From: Gammaproteobacteria bacterium
GTDB taxonomy: Bacteria > Pseudomonadota > Gammaproteobacteria > Ga0077536
Assembly: GCA_016209015.1 (NCBI GenBank)
Contig: JACQWY010000047.1
Location: 1-64,000, forward strand
DNA length: 64,000 bases
Reading direction: 5' to 3'
Shown: piece by piece, positions 26,982 to 36,147 of the stretch
Layout of the letters: each line of letters begins with the position of its first letter
Numbering within the stretch: position 1 is the stretch's first letter
Notes under the pieces: generated by a model
Seen by the model: only the letters and a program-made list of their open reading frames with translations
Database searches by the model: none
Told to the model about the DNA's origin: nothing
Position numbers and translations under genes: made by a program

Positions 26982-29210
26982 ATGCGACAAACAACGATAT
27001 TAATAATTGCCCTGCTTGCGGGTGTTCAGGACGTTACCGCCGCATCGTCGCGCGTCGCCGACCGTGACTACTGGTGGCTGTGCCCGATCGCCCGGACGAT
27101 GCCGATCCGGCCGATTTATTCGAACATCCGCACCGATCCACGCAGCACCGAAGTCCGCTCCGACAGCACCCGCATCGTGGATCGACGAACCACGCTGTTC
27201 GTCGGCAACGTCGAGTTCGTGCATGGAGACCAATCCGCGGTTGCCGACGAGGTGCTCTACGACCAGGATGCGTCGACGGCGAACCTGGAAGGCCGCACCA
27301 GCCTCTGGGGTCCTGGCCTGATCTGGCAGGGCGAGAAGGCGTTCTTCAACCTCGATACGAAATACGGCAAGCTCGAATCCGGCCAGTATTGGCTCGTGGA
27401 CAGCCCGGCGCGCGGTTTCGCCGAGGAAATTCGCGAGAGTCAGCGGGAAAAGGTCTCGCGACTCTTCCGCGTCGACTATACGACCTGTCCCGAAGGTGCG
27501 GAGCGCTGGAAATTCTCGGCGAGCAAGATCAAGCTCGATCGCAACAACGATCGGGGCTACGCAACGAACGCGCTGTTGAAGGTGCTCGACGTTCCGGTCT
27601 TCTATTTCCCGTATATGAGCTTCCCGCTCAGCGACAAGCGGAAGTCCGGGTTCCTGACGCCGACTTTCGGCTCGTCCACGCGTGCGGGCACGGACGTGCG
27701 GATCCCGTACTACGTCAATCTCGCACCGAATTACGACCTCATCGTCGAGCCGCGCATCGTCTCCGAGCACGGCATGATGCTGGGTGGCGAGGCGCGCTAT
27801 CTCACCGAGCACGCCCGCGGCAATCTGAACGCCGAATTCCTGCCGAGCGACAACCTCAACAACGGCGCCAATCGCTACGTCATCCGCTTCCAGCATCAGC
27901 AGAGCTTCGATTCGGGTCACGGCGGAATGTACGCACTCTACGAGACGGCGTCCGACAAGCGGTACTTCGAGGACTTCGGCAACAGTCTCGCCGTCTCGAG
28001 CCAGGTCTTCCTCGATCGCCGCATCCAGACGAGCTACGTCAACAACTACGTCTACCTGACCGGGCTCCTGCAGGATTACCAGAGCATCGACACGGCGATT
28101 CCCGGCTGGGCGAATCCGTACAGCCGCCTGCCCCAGGTGTATGCGCAGACGATGATGCCGATGGTGAGCATGCGCCCGTACTTCTTCGCGTCGTCGGAGG
28201 TCACCTACTTCGATCGTCCCGACAGCGTGACGGGCGCACGAGTCGAGGTTCTGCCGTCGATCTCGCTGCCCTGGATCAAGCCCTACGCGCTCATCAAGCC
28301 GACGCTGACGCTGCGGCAGGCGAACTACATGCTGACGAATACCGGGAACTTTCCGGGCGAGATCTCGCGTACCATTCCGTATTTCAGCGTGGATTCGCAG
28401 TTCTTCCTGGAACGCCGGCTCGATTTGTTCGGCCTGAAGATGCTGCAGACTTTCGAGCCCCGCGCCTACTACCTGATCGTACCGAAGGTGCATCAGCACG
28501 ACATCCCGATTTTCGACACGGCGATGTACGACTTCTCGTTCCTCACGTTGTTCCTCGACAACCGCTTCGCGGGCAGGGATCGCGTCGGCGATACGAATCA
28601 ACTCGCGATGGGACTTACATCGCGCTTCGTCGGCCTCGATTCCGGCCGCGAACTCGTGCGGGCGAGCCTCGGCCAGATCTACTATTTCAAGGAGCCGTCG
28701 GTTGCCTTGCCGAACACCGTCGCGCCGAGCCACAGCACCTCGGATCTCATCGGCGAGCTGTCCTCCAATCTGACTGAGGACCTCTCGGCACGCGTGACCG
28801 CCCTGTGGGATCCGAACAGCTCGGACATCAACAAAGCGGCGCTGACTTTGCGCTACCGTCCCACGGCGCGTGCGGTCGTGAACGCGAGTTACCGCCTCAA
28901 TCGGGCGGTCACGGACGTCGACCAGACGGATTTCTCGTTCCGGATGCCGCTGACCGACACGCTCGCGGCCGTGGGGCGTTGGAACTATTCACTGAAGACC
29001 GCACAGACGCTCGAGTATGTCGGCGGCCTCGAGCTCGAAAGCTGCTGCTGGGGACTGCGTCTCGTGACCCGGCGCTACATCTTCAACGCCCAGGGCCAGT
29101 TCGACACCGCGGTATTCGTTCAAGCCGAACTCAAGGGTTTGTCCGGCTATGGTCGCGGCGCCGTCAGCTTCCTGCGCAAGAGTGTCCCAGGCTACGAGTC
29201 GTACTTCTGA
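26982..29210 (+). CDS. lptD: LPS assembly outer-membrane protein LptD
   Basis: The 742 residues have a signal peptide (TILIIALLAGVQDVTAAS), an N-terminal beta-jellyroll (about 60-200) and a C-terminal barrel ending in an aromatic residue (SYF). Four cysteines occupy the LptD pattern: one in DYWWLCPIAR, one in DYTTCPEGAE and a pair in LESCCWGLR. They would form the interdomain disulfides needed for activation. It inserts LPS into the outer leaflet with LptE. It starts the conserved lptD-surA-pdxA-rsmA series. Confidence 0.96.
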   Translation: MRQTTILIIALLAGVQDVTAASSRVADRDYWWLCPIARTMPIRPIYSNIRTDPRSTEVRSDSTRIVDRRTTLFVGNVEFVHGDQSAVADEVLYDQDASTANLEGRTSLWGPGLIWQGEKAFFNLDTKYGKLESGQYWLVDSPARGFAEEIRESQREKVSRLFRVDYTTCPEGAERWKFSASKIKLDRNNDRGYATNALLKVLDVPVFYFPYMSFPLSDKRKSGFLTPTFGSSTRAGTDVRIPYYVNLAPNYDLIVEPRIVSEHGMMLGGEARYLTEHARGNLNAEFLPSDNLNNGANRYVIRFQHQQSFDSGHGGMYALYETASDKRYFEDFGNSLAVSSQVFLDRRIQTSYVNNYVYLTGLLQDYQSIDTAIPGWANPYSRLPQVYAQTMMPMVSMRPYFFASSEVTYFDRPDSVTGARVEVLPSISLPWIKPYALIKPTLTLRQANYMLTNTGNFPGEISRTIPYFSVDSQFFLERRLDLFGLKMLQTFEPRAYYLIVPKVHQHDIPIFDTAMYDFSFLTLFLDNRFAGRDRVGDTNQLAMGLTSRFVGLDSGRELVRASLGQIYYFKEPSVALPNTVAPSHSTSDLIGELSSNLTEDLSARVTALWDPNSSDINKAALTLRYRPTARAVVNASYRLNRAVTDVDQTDFSFRMPLTDTLAAVGRWNYSLKTAQTLEYVGGLELESCCWGLRLVTRRYIFNAQGQFDTAVFVQAELKGLSGYGRGAVSFLRKSVPGYESYF

Positions 29211-29404
29211 CAGCGCCGGGGGACAGGTTGACGCCCAAGGCAGGCCACCCCAGGCCGTTCCCCGGGAGCTGCGCCTTCCAGGCCCGATATGCGTTAGAAT
29301 GCGGGGCCCGCCGCAACGGAACTCGGGCTCTTTCTTCGAATCACTAACCCAATGCCGTGGCACCCCAACGCCGGGTGCCGAGACGGAATGACGATCACCT
29401 CGCG

Positions 29405-30685
29405 ATGCTCTTACGACTGATACTGATTTGTGGACTATTGCTCGCCGCGACCGAAAGTTTCGCGATGGAGTTGGATCGCATCATCGCCGTCGTCGACGAA
29501 GACGTGGTCATGCAGAGCGAGCTCGATTTGCAATTGCGCAAGGTGCGCAACGAACTGCGGCATCAGGGCACCGAAGTGCCGCCCACGAGCGTGCTCGAAC
29601 GGCAGGTCATGGAACGCCTCGTGCTGCAGAAGATCCAACTCCAGCAGGCGAGCCGCTCGAAGATCGAAGTCACCGACGACGCGCTCGATCGGACCATCGA
29701 GGACATCGCCAAGCGCAACAAGGTGTCGATTGCCCAGTTCAAGGAGATTCTCGAAGCGGATGGCTACGCCTTCGACAAGTTCCGCGAGGAAATCCGCAAC
29801 GAGATCACCATCGCGCGGCTCCGCAAACAGGAAGTCGAGAACCGGGTCCAGGTCACCGACGCGGAGGTCGACGCTTATCTGAAGAACGAATCCCAGCAGA
29901 CCGGCGACGAATCGGAAATTCGTCTTTCGCACATTCTCGTCTCGGTGCCGACGAACGCGACGGAGACTGAACGCCAGAACGCCAAGTCGAAAGCCGACGC
30001 CGTGTACGCGCGTCTGGAGTCCGGAGAGGATTTCGGCCAGGTGGCCATTGCCGCGTCCGATGCGCCCGACGCGCTCGAGAAAGGTGACCTCGGCTGGCGC
30101 AAATCGGATCAGGTGCCGAGTCTCTTTGCCGATGCGGTACGTTCGCTCGAAATCGATCACTACAGTCCCGTCATCACGAGCCCGACCGGCTATCACATCG
30201 TGAAATTGACGGGAAGCCGCCAAGGCGACCGCATCATGGTCGACCAGACCCATTGCCGCCACATCCTGATCACGCCGAATCAGCGCGTCAGCGAGCAGGA
30301 TGCCGTGAGCCGGCTCCAGCAACTGCGCATGCGCCTCGAGGCAGGCGACGATTTCGCGACGCTCGCGAGAACCCATTCCGACGATCGCGGCTCCGCGCTG
30401 GAGGGCGGCGATCTGGGCTGGGTTAGCAAGGGACAGATGGTGCCGGATTTCGAAGAGGTGATGCTGCTCACCGAGCCGGGCGAAATCAGCAAACCCTTCC
30501 GCACACAATTCGGCTGGCACATTGTCCAGGTGCTCGAACGCCGCTCGTACGACGGGACCGACGAAGTCCGCCGTTCGAAGGCGCGTGAAGCAATCGGGCA
30601 GCGCAAGAAAGACGACTTCCTGCAGGAATGGCTAAGACGGCTCCGCGACGAAGCCTATGTCGAAATCCGCGTCGACGAACCATGA
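29405..30685 (+). CDS. surA: Periplasmic chaperone/prolyl isomerase SurA
   Basis: The ATG at 29405 gives 426 residues with a signal peptide (LLRLILICGLLLAATESFA), the SurA N-terminal chaperone domain, two parvulin PPIC domains (about 165-265 and 275-375) and a C-terminal helix. It escorts outer-membrane proteins such as LptD. Its 3' end overlaps pdxA by 29 bp. Confidence 0.96.
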   Translation: MLLRLILICGLLLAATESFAMELDRIIAVVDEDVVMQSELDLQLRKVRNELRHQGTEVPPTSVLERQVMERLVLQKIQLQQASRSKIEVTDDALDRTIEDIAKRNKVSIAQFKEILEADGYAFDKFREEIRNEITIARLRKQEVENRVQVTDAEVDAYLKNESQQTGDESEIRLSHILVSVPTNATETERQNAKSKADAVYARLESGEDFGQVAIAASDAPDALEKGDLGWRKSDQVPSLFADAVRSLEIDHYSPVITSPTGYHIVKLTGSRQGDRIMVDQTHCRHILITPNQRVSEQDAVSRLQQLRMRLEAGDDFATLARTHSDDRGSALEGGDLGWVSKGQMVPDFEEVMLLTEPGEISKPFRTQFGWHIVQVLERRSYDGTDEVRRSKAREAIGQRKKDDFLQEWLRRLRDEAYVEIRVDEP

Positions 30686-31676
30686 GCGGCTTCCGGCGAT
30701 CGCCCTCACGCCCGGAGAGCCCGCCGGCATAGGCCCCGACATCGCGTTGCGCCTGGCGCGCGAAGCGATCCCCGCGCGCGTCGTAATCGTCGCCGATCCC
30801 GCCATGCTGGAAGCGCGCGCCCGACTCCTCGGCGAGCATATCGAAATCATCCTCGCAGACGGTAATGTCCCTCCGCCGCATCGCCCCGGAACGCTCTGCG
30901 TGCTGCCGGTCGCCGGTGCGGCGAACGCCGTTCCAGGGGTGCTAGACGTCCGTCATGCGGAGTACGTGGTGAAGTGCCTGTCGGAGGCTGCGGACGGCGC
31001 GCTCAAGGGACGATTCGATGCGATCTGTACCGGGCCCGTGCACAAGGGCGTCATCAACGACGCGGGAATACCTTTCACAGGACACACCGAGTATTTCGCC
31101 GCGCGCTGCGGAGACGTCCGACCCGTCATGATGCTGCTGGCGAAGAATCTGCGCGTCGCGCTCGTAACGACCCACCTGCCATTGCGGGCGGTGCCCGACG
31201 CAATTTCGACGACGCTCGTCAGCTACACCATCGAGGCCGTCGCGAGGGCGCTGCGCGACTGGTTCGGGATCGCCGCGCCCCGGATTTCAGTCTGCGGTCT
31301 CAATCCTCACGCCGGCGAAGGCGGACATCTCGGACTCGAGGACGACGCGGTCATTGCGCCGGCGATAGCAGGGGCCCGGGCGCAGGGTCTGCACGTGACC
31401 GGCCCGCTCCCCGCGGACACAGCGTTTACGCCGCACGCGCTGGCCAATGTCGACGCGGTGGTCACCCAGTACCACGATCAGGGCCTCCCGGTGCTGAAGG
31501 CGGTCGGCTTCGGCCATGCCGTGAATCTCACGCTCGGACTGCCCATCATCCGGACCTCAGTCGACCATGGTACGGCTGTCGATCTGGCGGGCAGGGGTAC
31601 CGCGGACTTCGGCAGTCTGGGTGCGGCCATGGCTCTCGCCATCCAGCTCGCCCGGGGGCGCCAGCGTGCGACCTGA
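30657..31676 (+). CDS. pdxA: 4-hydroxythreonine-4-phosphate dehydrogenase PdxA
   Basis: The 339 residues have PdxA motifs: ALTPGEPAGIGPD, TGPVHKGVINDAGIPFTGHTE, GLNPHAGEGG and YHDQGLPVLKAVGFG with the metal-binding His residues. It acts in the DXP-dependent pyridoxal phosphate pathway. The first residues overlap the end of surA, suggesting coupling, and the end overlaps rsmA by 11 bp. Confidence 0.96.
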   Translation: MSKSASTNHERLPAIALTPGEPAGIGPDIALRLAREAIPARVVIVADPAMLEARARLLGEHIEIILADGNVPPPHRPGTLCVLPVAGAANAVPGVLDVRHAEYVVKCLSEAADGALKGRFDAICTGPVHKGVINDAGIPFTGHTEYFAARCGDVRPVMMLLAKNLRVALVTTHLPLRAVPDAISTTLVSYTIEAVARALRDWFGIAAPRISVCGLNPHAGEGGHLGLEDDAVIAPAIAGARAQGLHVTGPLPADTAFTPHALANVDAVVTQYHDQGLPVLKAVGFGHAVNLTLGLPIIRTSVDHGTAVDLAGRGTADFGSLGAAMALAIQLARGRQRAT

Positions 31677-32466
31677 AACGCAATCCTCGGGGCATCGCCC
31701 GAGAAAGCGGTTCGGGCAGCATTTCCTGCGCGATCGGGCCGTCATCGACGCCATCGTCGCCATCATTGCGCCGCAGCCGGGCGATCACCTCGTCGAGATA
31801 GGTCCGGGCGAGGGCGTCCTGACGCGACCGTTGCTTGCGAGCCGGGCCCGCGTCGATGCCGTGGAGCTGGACAGGGACCTCGTGCGTCAACTGGCCGTGC
31901 GCTTCGGCGAAACGGCGGCCTTTCGGCTCCATGCCGGTGATGCGCTCGCCTTCGATTTCGCGGAGCTCGCGGCGCCCGGGGAAACCCTGCGCATCGTGGG
32001 CAACCTGCCCTACAACATTTCCACCCCGCTGCTGCTGCGCTTGATGTTCCACTACGGGCCCTGGCTCCGGGACATGGTGTTCATGCTGCAGCAGGAGGTC
32101 GTCGACCGGCTCGCTGCAGCCCCGGGGAACGGGGACTATGGTCGCCTGTCGGTAATCACGCAGGCCTTGTGTTCCGTCGAACCGGTGCTGGTCGTCCCTC
32201 CGACCGCTTTCGAGCCGCCCCCGAAAGTGATGTCTGCGGTGGTTCGCCTCACGCCGCTTCCTGCGGCTCTGCCGACCAAGTTGCGGGAATCGCTGGAACG
32301 ACTCGTGAAGCTCGCTTTCGCACAGCGCAGGAAGACCTTGAGACACACGCTCGGTAAAGCGCTCGACGCGGAACTCCTGGCAAGTTCCGGGATTGGCCTC
32401 CAGCAACGAGCAGAGGAAATTCCCGTCGCGTCCTATGTCAGGCTCGCGCAGTTGAGCTGCCGGTAG
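31666..32466 (+). CDS. rsmA: 16S rRNA dimethyladenosine transferase RsmA (KsgA)
   Basis: The GTG at 31666, after a GGGGG element, gives 266 residues. RKRFGQHFLRD, VEIGPGEGVLT, VELDRDL, GDAL and the NLPYNIS motif IV are present. It dimethylates two adenosines near the 16S rRNA 3' end. In E. coli apaG-apaH follow directly; here they lie 8.9 kb further on. Confidence 0.96.
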   Translation: MRPETQSSGHRPRKRFGQHFLRDRAVIDAIVAIIAPQPGDHLVEIGPGEGVLTRPLLASRARVDAVELDRDLVRQLAVRFGETAAFRLHAGDALAFDFAELAAPGETLRIVGNLPYNISTPLLLRLMFHYGPWLRDMVFMLQQEVVDRLAAAPGNGDYGRLSVITQALCSVEPVLVVPPTAFEPPPKVMSAVVRLTPLPAALPTKLRESLERLVKLAFAQRRKTLRHTLGKALDAELLASSGIGLQQRAEEIPVASYVRLAQLSCR

Positions 32467-32805
32467 ATCGCCGAGCGGGCCGGTCGGACGCGCTCATCGC
32501 GGCATCATTCCGGGCCTGTGCGAACCGTCTCGAACCGCACGAGGAGTTACCCACAGAACCTGTGGACAACTTTGTGGAATAGCGGCGCCGAAACCTCGCC
32601 AGAGCGCCGAATCGTTAAGGAATCGTCAAATCGGTGAAATATTGAGCAGACCACTCGTCTCTTATATACATCAACTACTTATGATATTTTCTCTCGGAAT
32701 TACATAAAAAAATTCCGGTAAAGTCGGACGGTACTGCGGCGGGCATCCGGCGGTGTGCATAAGCGGTCAAAAATCGGTTCTGCGCGTCTCGATTTTGGAG
32801 CCGTT
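32467..32805. other. AT-rich convergent intergenic region with a DnaA-box-like cluster
   Basis: The 339 bp lie between the 3' ends of rsmA and aroE. At 32547-32581 there are three DnaA-box-like 9-mers: TTACCCACA (32547-32555), TGTGGACAA (32561-32569, complement TTGTCCACA) and TGTGGAATA (32573-32581). The first two form an inverted repeat CCACAG-AAC-CTGTGG. About 60 bp on, an AT-rich stretch (32620-32720) contains TTGAGC-17 bp-TATACA (32642-32670), a possible rightward promoter. It also has a 7-bp inverted repeat CGGAATT/AATTCCG (32695-32717). No convincing gene is present. Confidence 0.55.
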
Positions 32806-33672
32806 CTAGGACGGGGACGCAGTCGCCATCAGACTCCTGATCGCCTCGATTACCGGCCGGGTCCGGGGCTCCCGGTCATGCCAGATCGCGAAAGCCAGCG
32901 CCGCCTGTTCCACGAGCATCCCGAGGCCGTCGACACACCGTTTCGCGCCGAGACGCGCTGCGTCGCGCAGGAATGGGGTGGGCTCGGCGGCATAAACCAT
33001 GTCGTAACACGACGTGTGGCGACCGACGGCGCCCTGCCCGAGCGGAGCGCACTCGCCGGTGAGACCGGTAGAGGTCGCATTGATGATGAGGTCATAGGGC
33101 TCGCTCGCCGCTACACCGAGTGCTTGCGCGGTGATATTGCCGAGCGACTTGAAGCGCTCAGCCACTTCCTGCGCTTTTGCGAGAGTACGATTCGCGAGGA
33201 GCAGCGCAGCCGGGCCGGACCGCAGGATCACCGGCAGCACGCCTCGCGAGGCCCCGCCGGCACCGATGACGAGAATCCGTTTGCCGGCCATGCGGATGCC
33301 GAGATTCTGGTCGAGGTCGCGCAGTAAACCCGCGCCGTCGGTATTGTCCGCGACCAGGACACCGCCGTCCTCGAACCACAAGGTGTTCGCCGCGCCCGCT
33401 TCAGCGGCTGCCGGCTGCATGCGATCCGCGAGTCTGCATGCCTCTTCTTTCAGCGGAACGGTGACATTCATTCCTTGGCCGCCGAGCGCGCGAAATTGCC
33501 GGACCGCCCCGGCTAGATCGCCGGGCTGGACCTCTACCCGCTCGTACGTCAAGCGCAAGCCGAGCTGCGCTGCGAACAGGGCATGGATCTGTGGCGACCG
33601 GCTATGCGCGATGGGACTGCCGACGACGCAGAAATACGGCACGCCGGGCTCGGGATGGAATAGGCCCGTCAT
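32806..33672 (-). CDS. aroE: Shikimate 5-dehydrogenase AroE
   Basis: The 288 residues show GSPIAHSRSPQIH, NVTVPLKE with the catalytic Lys, DNTDGAGLL and the NADP-binding GAGGASRGVLP plus NRT. It reduces 3-dehydroshikimate in aromatic amino-acid synthesis. It is 50 bp downstream of the cNMP-rhodanese gene on the same strand. Confidence 0.96.
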   Translation of the reverse strand: MTGLFHPEPGVPYFCVVGSPIAHSRSPQIHALFAAQLGLRLTYERVEVQPGDLAGAVRQFRALGGQGMNVTVPLKEEACRLADRMQPAAAEAGAANTLWFEDGGVLVADNTDGAGLLRDLDQNLGIRMAGKRILVIGAGGASRGVLPVILRSGPAALLLANRTLAKAQEVAERFKSLGNITAQALGVAASEPYDLIINATSTGLTGECAPLGQGAVGRHTSCYDMVYAAEPTPFLRDAARLGAKRCVDGLGMLVEQAALAFAIWHDREPRTRPVIEAIRSLMATASPS

Positions 33673-33722
33673 ATCGTCGCCAGGGCGGATTCACGGAGAC
33701 GACGGGCAGACCGTCGGGTGGC

Positions 33723-34772
33723 TCATTTCTGGTGTTCTACCGTGCCGCCCTTCAGGACGTAGGCATGGAAGCCACGCTCATTGAGCAGGAATGCCGCAGC
33801 CGAGCTGCGACGACCGGTGTCGCAATACACGATGTAAGGGACGCGCGCGTCGAGAGAATCGGCTTTGAGCCGAAGCATGAACAAGGGAAGGTTCATGCTG
33901 CCCGGGATTCCAGTGTTCGCATGCTCGCTCTCGAGTCGCACATCGAGCCACTTCGCGCCGGCCTTCACCTTCTCCCTCGCCTCTTCGAGCGTCACCCAGC
34001 TCAACATGGGCTCCTTGAGCAAGGCGTTGAAGTCGTCCTTCGAGAGCCGCATCAATACCCCATCCCCGTCCATAGTGATGGTGGCGTTGCGCTTTGCCTC
34101 CGAGAGGAGCGCCTCCTCGCCGAACGCATCGCCATCCTTGAGGTGTGCGAGAACGAGTTCGGCGCCCGTCTTCGTCGCCCGCGTGACCTTCGCCTTGCCC
34201 GCTTTGATGATGTAGTAGAAGTCGCCTTCTTCACCCTGCCGGATGACGACCTCTCCAGCGCGTACCGGAACTTCCTGCATGCGCATGAACATCGCTTGAA
34301 TGTTCGCAGGCGGAATCTGCAGGAATGCCTGCGATCGCAGGATGCGCGTCATCCAATCGCTATCCTCGTCACCACCTTCATCGACCTGGATTTCCGTCAC
34401 CTCGATTCCGGAGAGCTGGTCCCAGGTGAGCAGAATATCCAGCAGATCACTGTCGAAGCGCGTGATCTTGCAGTCCGACTTCGCTTTGGCGATGTGCTGT
34501 CTCGGCTGGTGGCTCGCAAGCGCGTGCTTGGTCGCGTCTGTGCCGCCCGTGACGGTGACCGTGTTGCCCCCCGAGTCCGTCAGAATCACCTGCCCTTCGA
34601 GCAGGTACACTGCTTTCCGATCGTGGTCGCCGATCTTGAAAATCGTCTTGCCGGCTGCGACCTCTTCGACATAGGCCTTTCCGGCCAACTCCTGGAAATT
34701 CTCGGCGTTTAGGGCGTTGGCCGGAACGAGCGATTTCAGTACCGCTTTGTCTACGAGTTTGCCTTCGGCCAT
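33723..34772 (-). CDS. Double cyclic-nucleotide-binding domain protein with C-terminal rhodanese domain
   Basis: The 349 residues contain a degenerate first cNMP-binding fold (about 20-125) and a second, better one (about 145-255), with EVVIRQGEEGDFYYIIKAG and GDAFGEEALLSEAKRNATI. A rhodanese domain follows (about 258-349), with the active-site loop starting at Cys in YCDTGRRSS. No helix-turn-helix is seen, so it is not a transcription factor. It could couple cyclic nucleotide level to sulfur transfer or persulfide handling (inference). A -10-like TACAAT at 34919-34924 would give a leader of about 140 nt. Confidence 0.88.
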   Translation of the reverse strand: MAEGKLVDKAVLKSLVPANALNAENFQELAGKAYVEEVAAGKTIFKIGDHDRKAVYLLEGQVILTDSGGNTVTVTGGTDATKHALASHQPRQHIAKAKSDCKITRFDSDLLDILLTWDQLSGIEVTEIQVDEGGDEDSDWMTRILRSQAFLQIPPANIQAMFMRMQEVPVRAGEVVIRQGEEGDFYYIIKAGKAKVTRATKTGAELVLAHLKDGDAFGEEALLSEAKRNATITMDGDGVLMRLSKDDFNALLKEPMLSWVTLEEAREKVKAGAKWLDVRLESEHANTGIPGSMNLPLFMLRLKADSLDARVPYIVYCDTGRRSSAAAFLLNERGFHAYVLKGGTVEHQK

Positions 34773-35144
34773 GTTGGGTCGCTGCTAATCTGTGGTCGAT
34801 ACCGACGAGTGTTGAATCCAATGACGCTGCCGTTCGGCGAGCATCGCAATGCGCCCGTCTCCCCCACTGTTCGAACGTTGCTGAACCGGACCGTGTGCAC
34901 AGCGGACGCGCTGCTCGTATTGTATGCATTCGCCTTTCGCAAAAAAAGCTTAGCGAAAATATCTCGGCAATCCCTGACGATTTTTTGCGTGCCCGGCAAA
35001 CCAACTCCCCGGCGCCTCGACCAGAAGGAGCGACATGACGCGAGAGATGCGGGTCTACGGGAACGGTAGAAGTTGAGGGGCGTCGCACGCGACGCAAGGA
35101 GCGCGCGGACCGGCCTGCCACCGGTCCGCGTTGCAATCGAGAAC
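34773..35144. other. Intergenic region upstream of the cNMP-rhodanese gene
   Basis: The 372 bp hold the torF terminator (35104-35130), an inverted repeat TTTCGC-N12-GCGAAA (34935-34958) with a seven-A run between the arms, and a weak leftward -10 (34919-34924). I see no gene. Confidence 0.5.
35104..35130 (-). terminator. Terminator hairpin after torF-type porin gene
   Basis: A perfect 10-bp stem CGCGGACCGG/CCGGTCCGCG with a 7-nt loop lies 14 bp past the porin stop on the - strand. There is little T downstream, so efficiency may be moderate. Confidence 0.65.
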
Positions 35145-36026
35145 TCAGAAGGAGCGGGATACCTGGAATACGACACGGCCTTCGATAAGATCGCGCGGAT
35201 TGCCACCACCCGGCAAGACGATGTCCGCATAGGCGTCCTTGAGGTCCCGTGGCTCATCCGTACCCTGATAGCTGACGTCGAACTTGAAACCTTTGACCGT
35301 CTTGTTCAAGCCCACGGCGAAATAGACGTAGTCGTAGCCGTTGTGGTACGGAGTCGGCGCCCAGAGGCCGGCGTTACGCGCGGCATTGCCGGTGATTTCG
35401 TCGCCTTCGATTTCCTGATAACCGACGTTGCCGTAGAGACCGATCTCGTAGGGGAGCGTGAAACCGAGGCTGCCCTGAACCGCGTGCGCGTCGCTTTCGG
35501 AACCGAACGAGTCGGGTGAGTAGTTGTATTGAACGCCGATGGACGGCGCCAGCGGCGCATTCGTGAAGGTGTAGCTCGCTCCGATCAGCGCTTCGAAGTA
35601 ATCAGCATCAGGCCCGAGCACCGAACCCGGATCGAAACCTTCACTCAGATGTTTGTGTTCGCCGGGGTACGTATAGTAAATCCCGCCGACGTTGAACCCG
35701 ATGTCCGCCCACGTCCACTTGTAGCCGCCGTAGTAGTCGATCTCGAAATTGCTATCCGAAAATTCCGTATTCGACGCCCAGGCACCGAGGTAGAAGCCAT
35801 TGTACGTCCAGTCCAGGCTGCCCTGGATGGCGGGACCGTCGGAGTTCGAAATACCGCGGAACATGTAATCCGTGGTCAGCCAAATGGTGGTCGAGAAGTT
35901 CTTGGTTGCGAACAGACCGGTTTCTTCGGGAGCCGGCGCCGTAGCCGCCTCTTGCGCCAGCACTGACGCGCTAGTGGTGAGAGTCGCAAAGGCAAGCGCC
36001 ACTGCACCAGAAACTCGCTTATTCAT
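35145..36026 (-). CDS. TorF-family putative outer-membrane porin
   Basis: The 293 residues have a signal peptide (VSGAVALAFATLTTSASVLAQ) and a barrel rich in alternating aromatic strands, starting TTIWLTTDYMFRGISNSDGPAIQGSLDW and ending in F. These are hallmarks of the TorF (TIGR02001) family. The family often lies beside amtB and glnK, as here, and may admit small nitrogen compounds (inference from context). It has its own sigma-70 promoter with an 86-nt leader. Confidence 0.88.
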   Translation of the reverse strand: MNKRVSGAVALAFATLTTSASVLAQEAATAPAPEETGLFATKNFSTTIWLTTDYMFRGISNSDGPAIQGSLDWTYNGFYLGAWASNTEFSDSNFEIDYYGGYKWTWADIGFNVGGIYYTYPGEHKHLSEGFDPGSVLGPDADYFEALIGASYTFTNAPLAPSIGVQYNYSPDSFGSESDAHAVQGSLGFTLPYEIGLYGNVGYQEIEGDEITGNAARNAGLWAPTPYHNGYDYVYFAVGLNKTVKGFKFDVSYQGTDEPRDLKDAYADIVLPGGGNPRDLIEGRVVFQVSRSF

Positions 36027-36118
36027 GTGATGTGTCTCCTAACGGGAAGCAGGAACTTGGGCCTTGGAATACCGATTTCACGGCGCATCCACGCCCTGTT
36101 GAATCAATGCATGTTGTT

Positions 36119-36147
36119 TTTATACAGCACCGAACTGGCCAATTCAA
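36119..36147 (-). promoter_or_regulatory. Sigma-70 promoter of the TorF-type porin
   Basis: On the - strand TTGAAT (36142-36147), a 17-bp spacer and TATAAA (36119-36124) form a good consensus promoter. The expected start is near 36112, giving an mRNA leader of about 86 nt. Confidence 0.65.

Noticed and set aside
27000-28733. 577-residue frame antisense to lptD
   Set aside because: Antisense shadow of a secure lptD with signal peptide and four conserved cysteines.
32690-32720. Possible chromosome-dimer resolution (dif) site in the AT-rich gap
   Set aside because: Only about 8 of 11 positions fit one Xer arm and 5 of 11 the other, too poor for a dif site.
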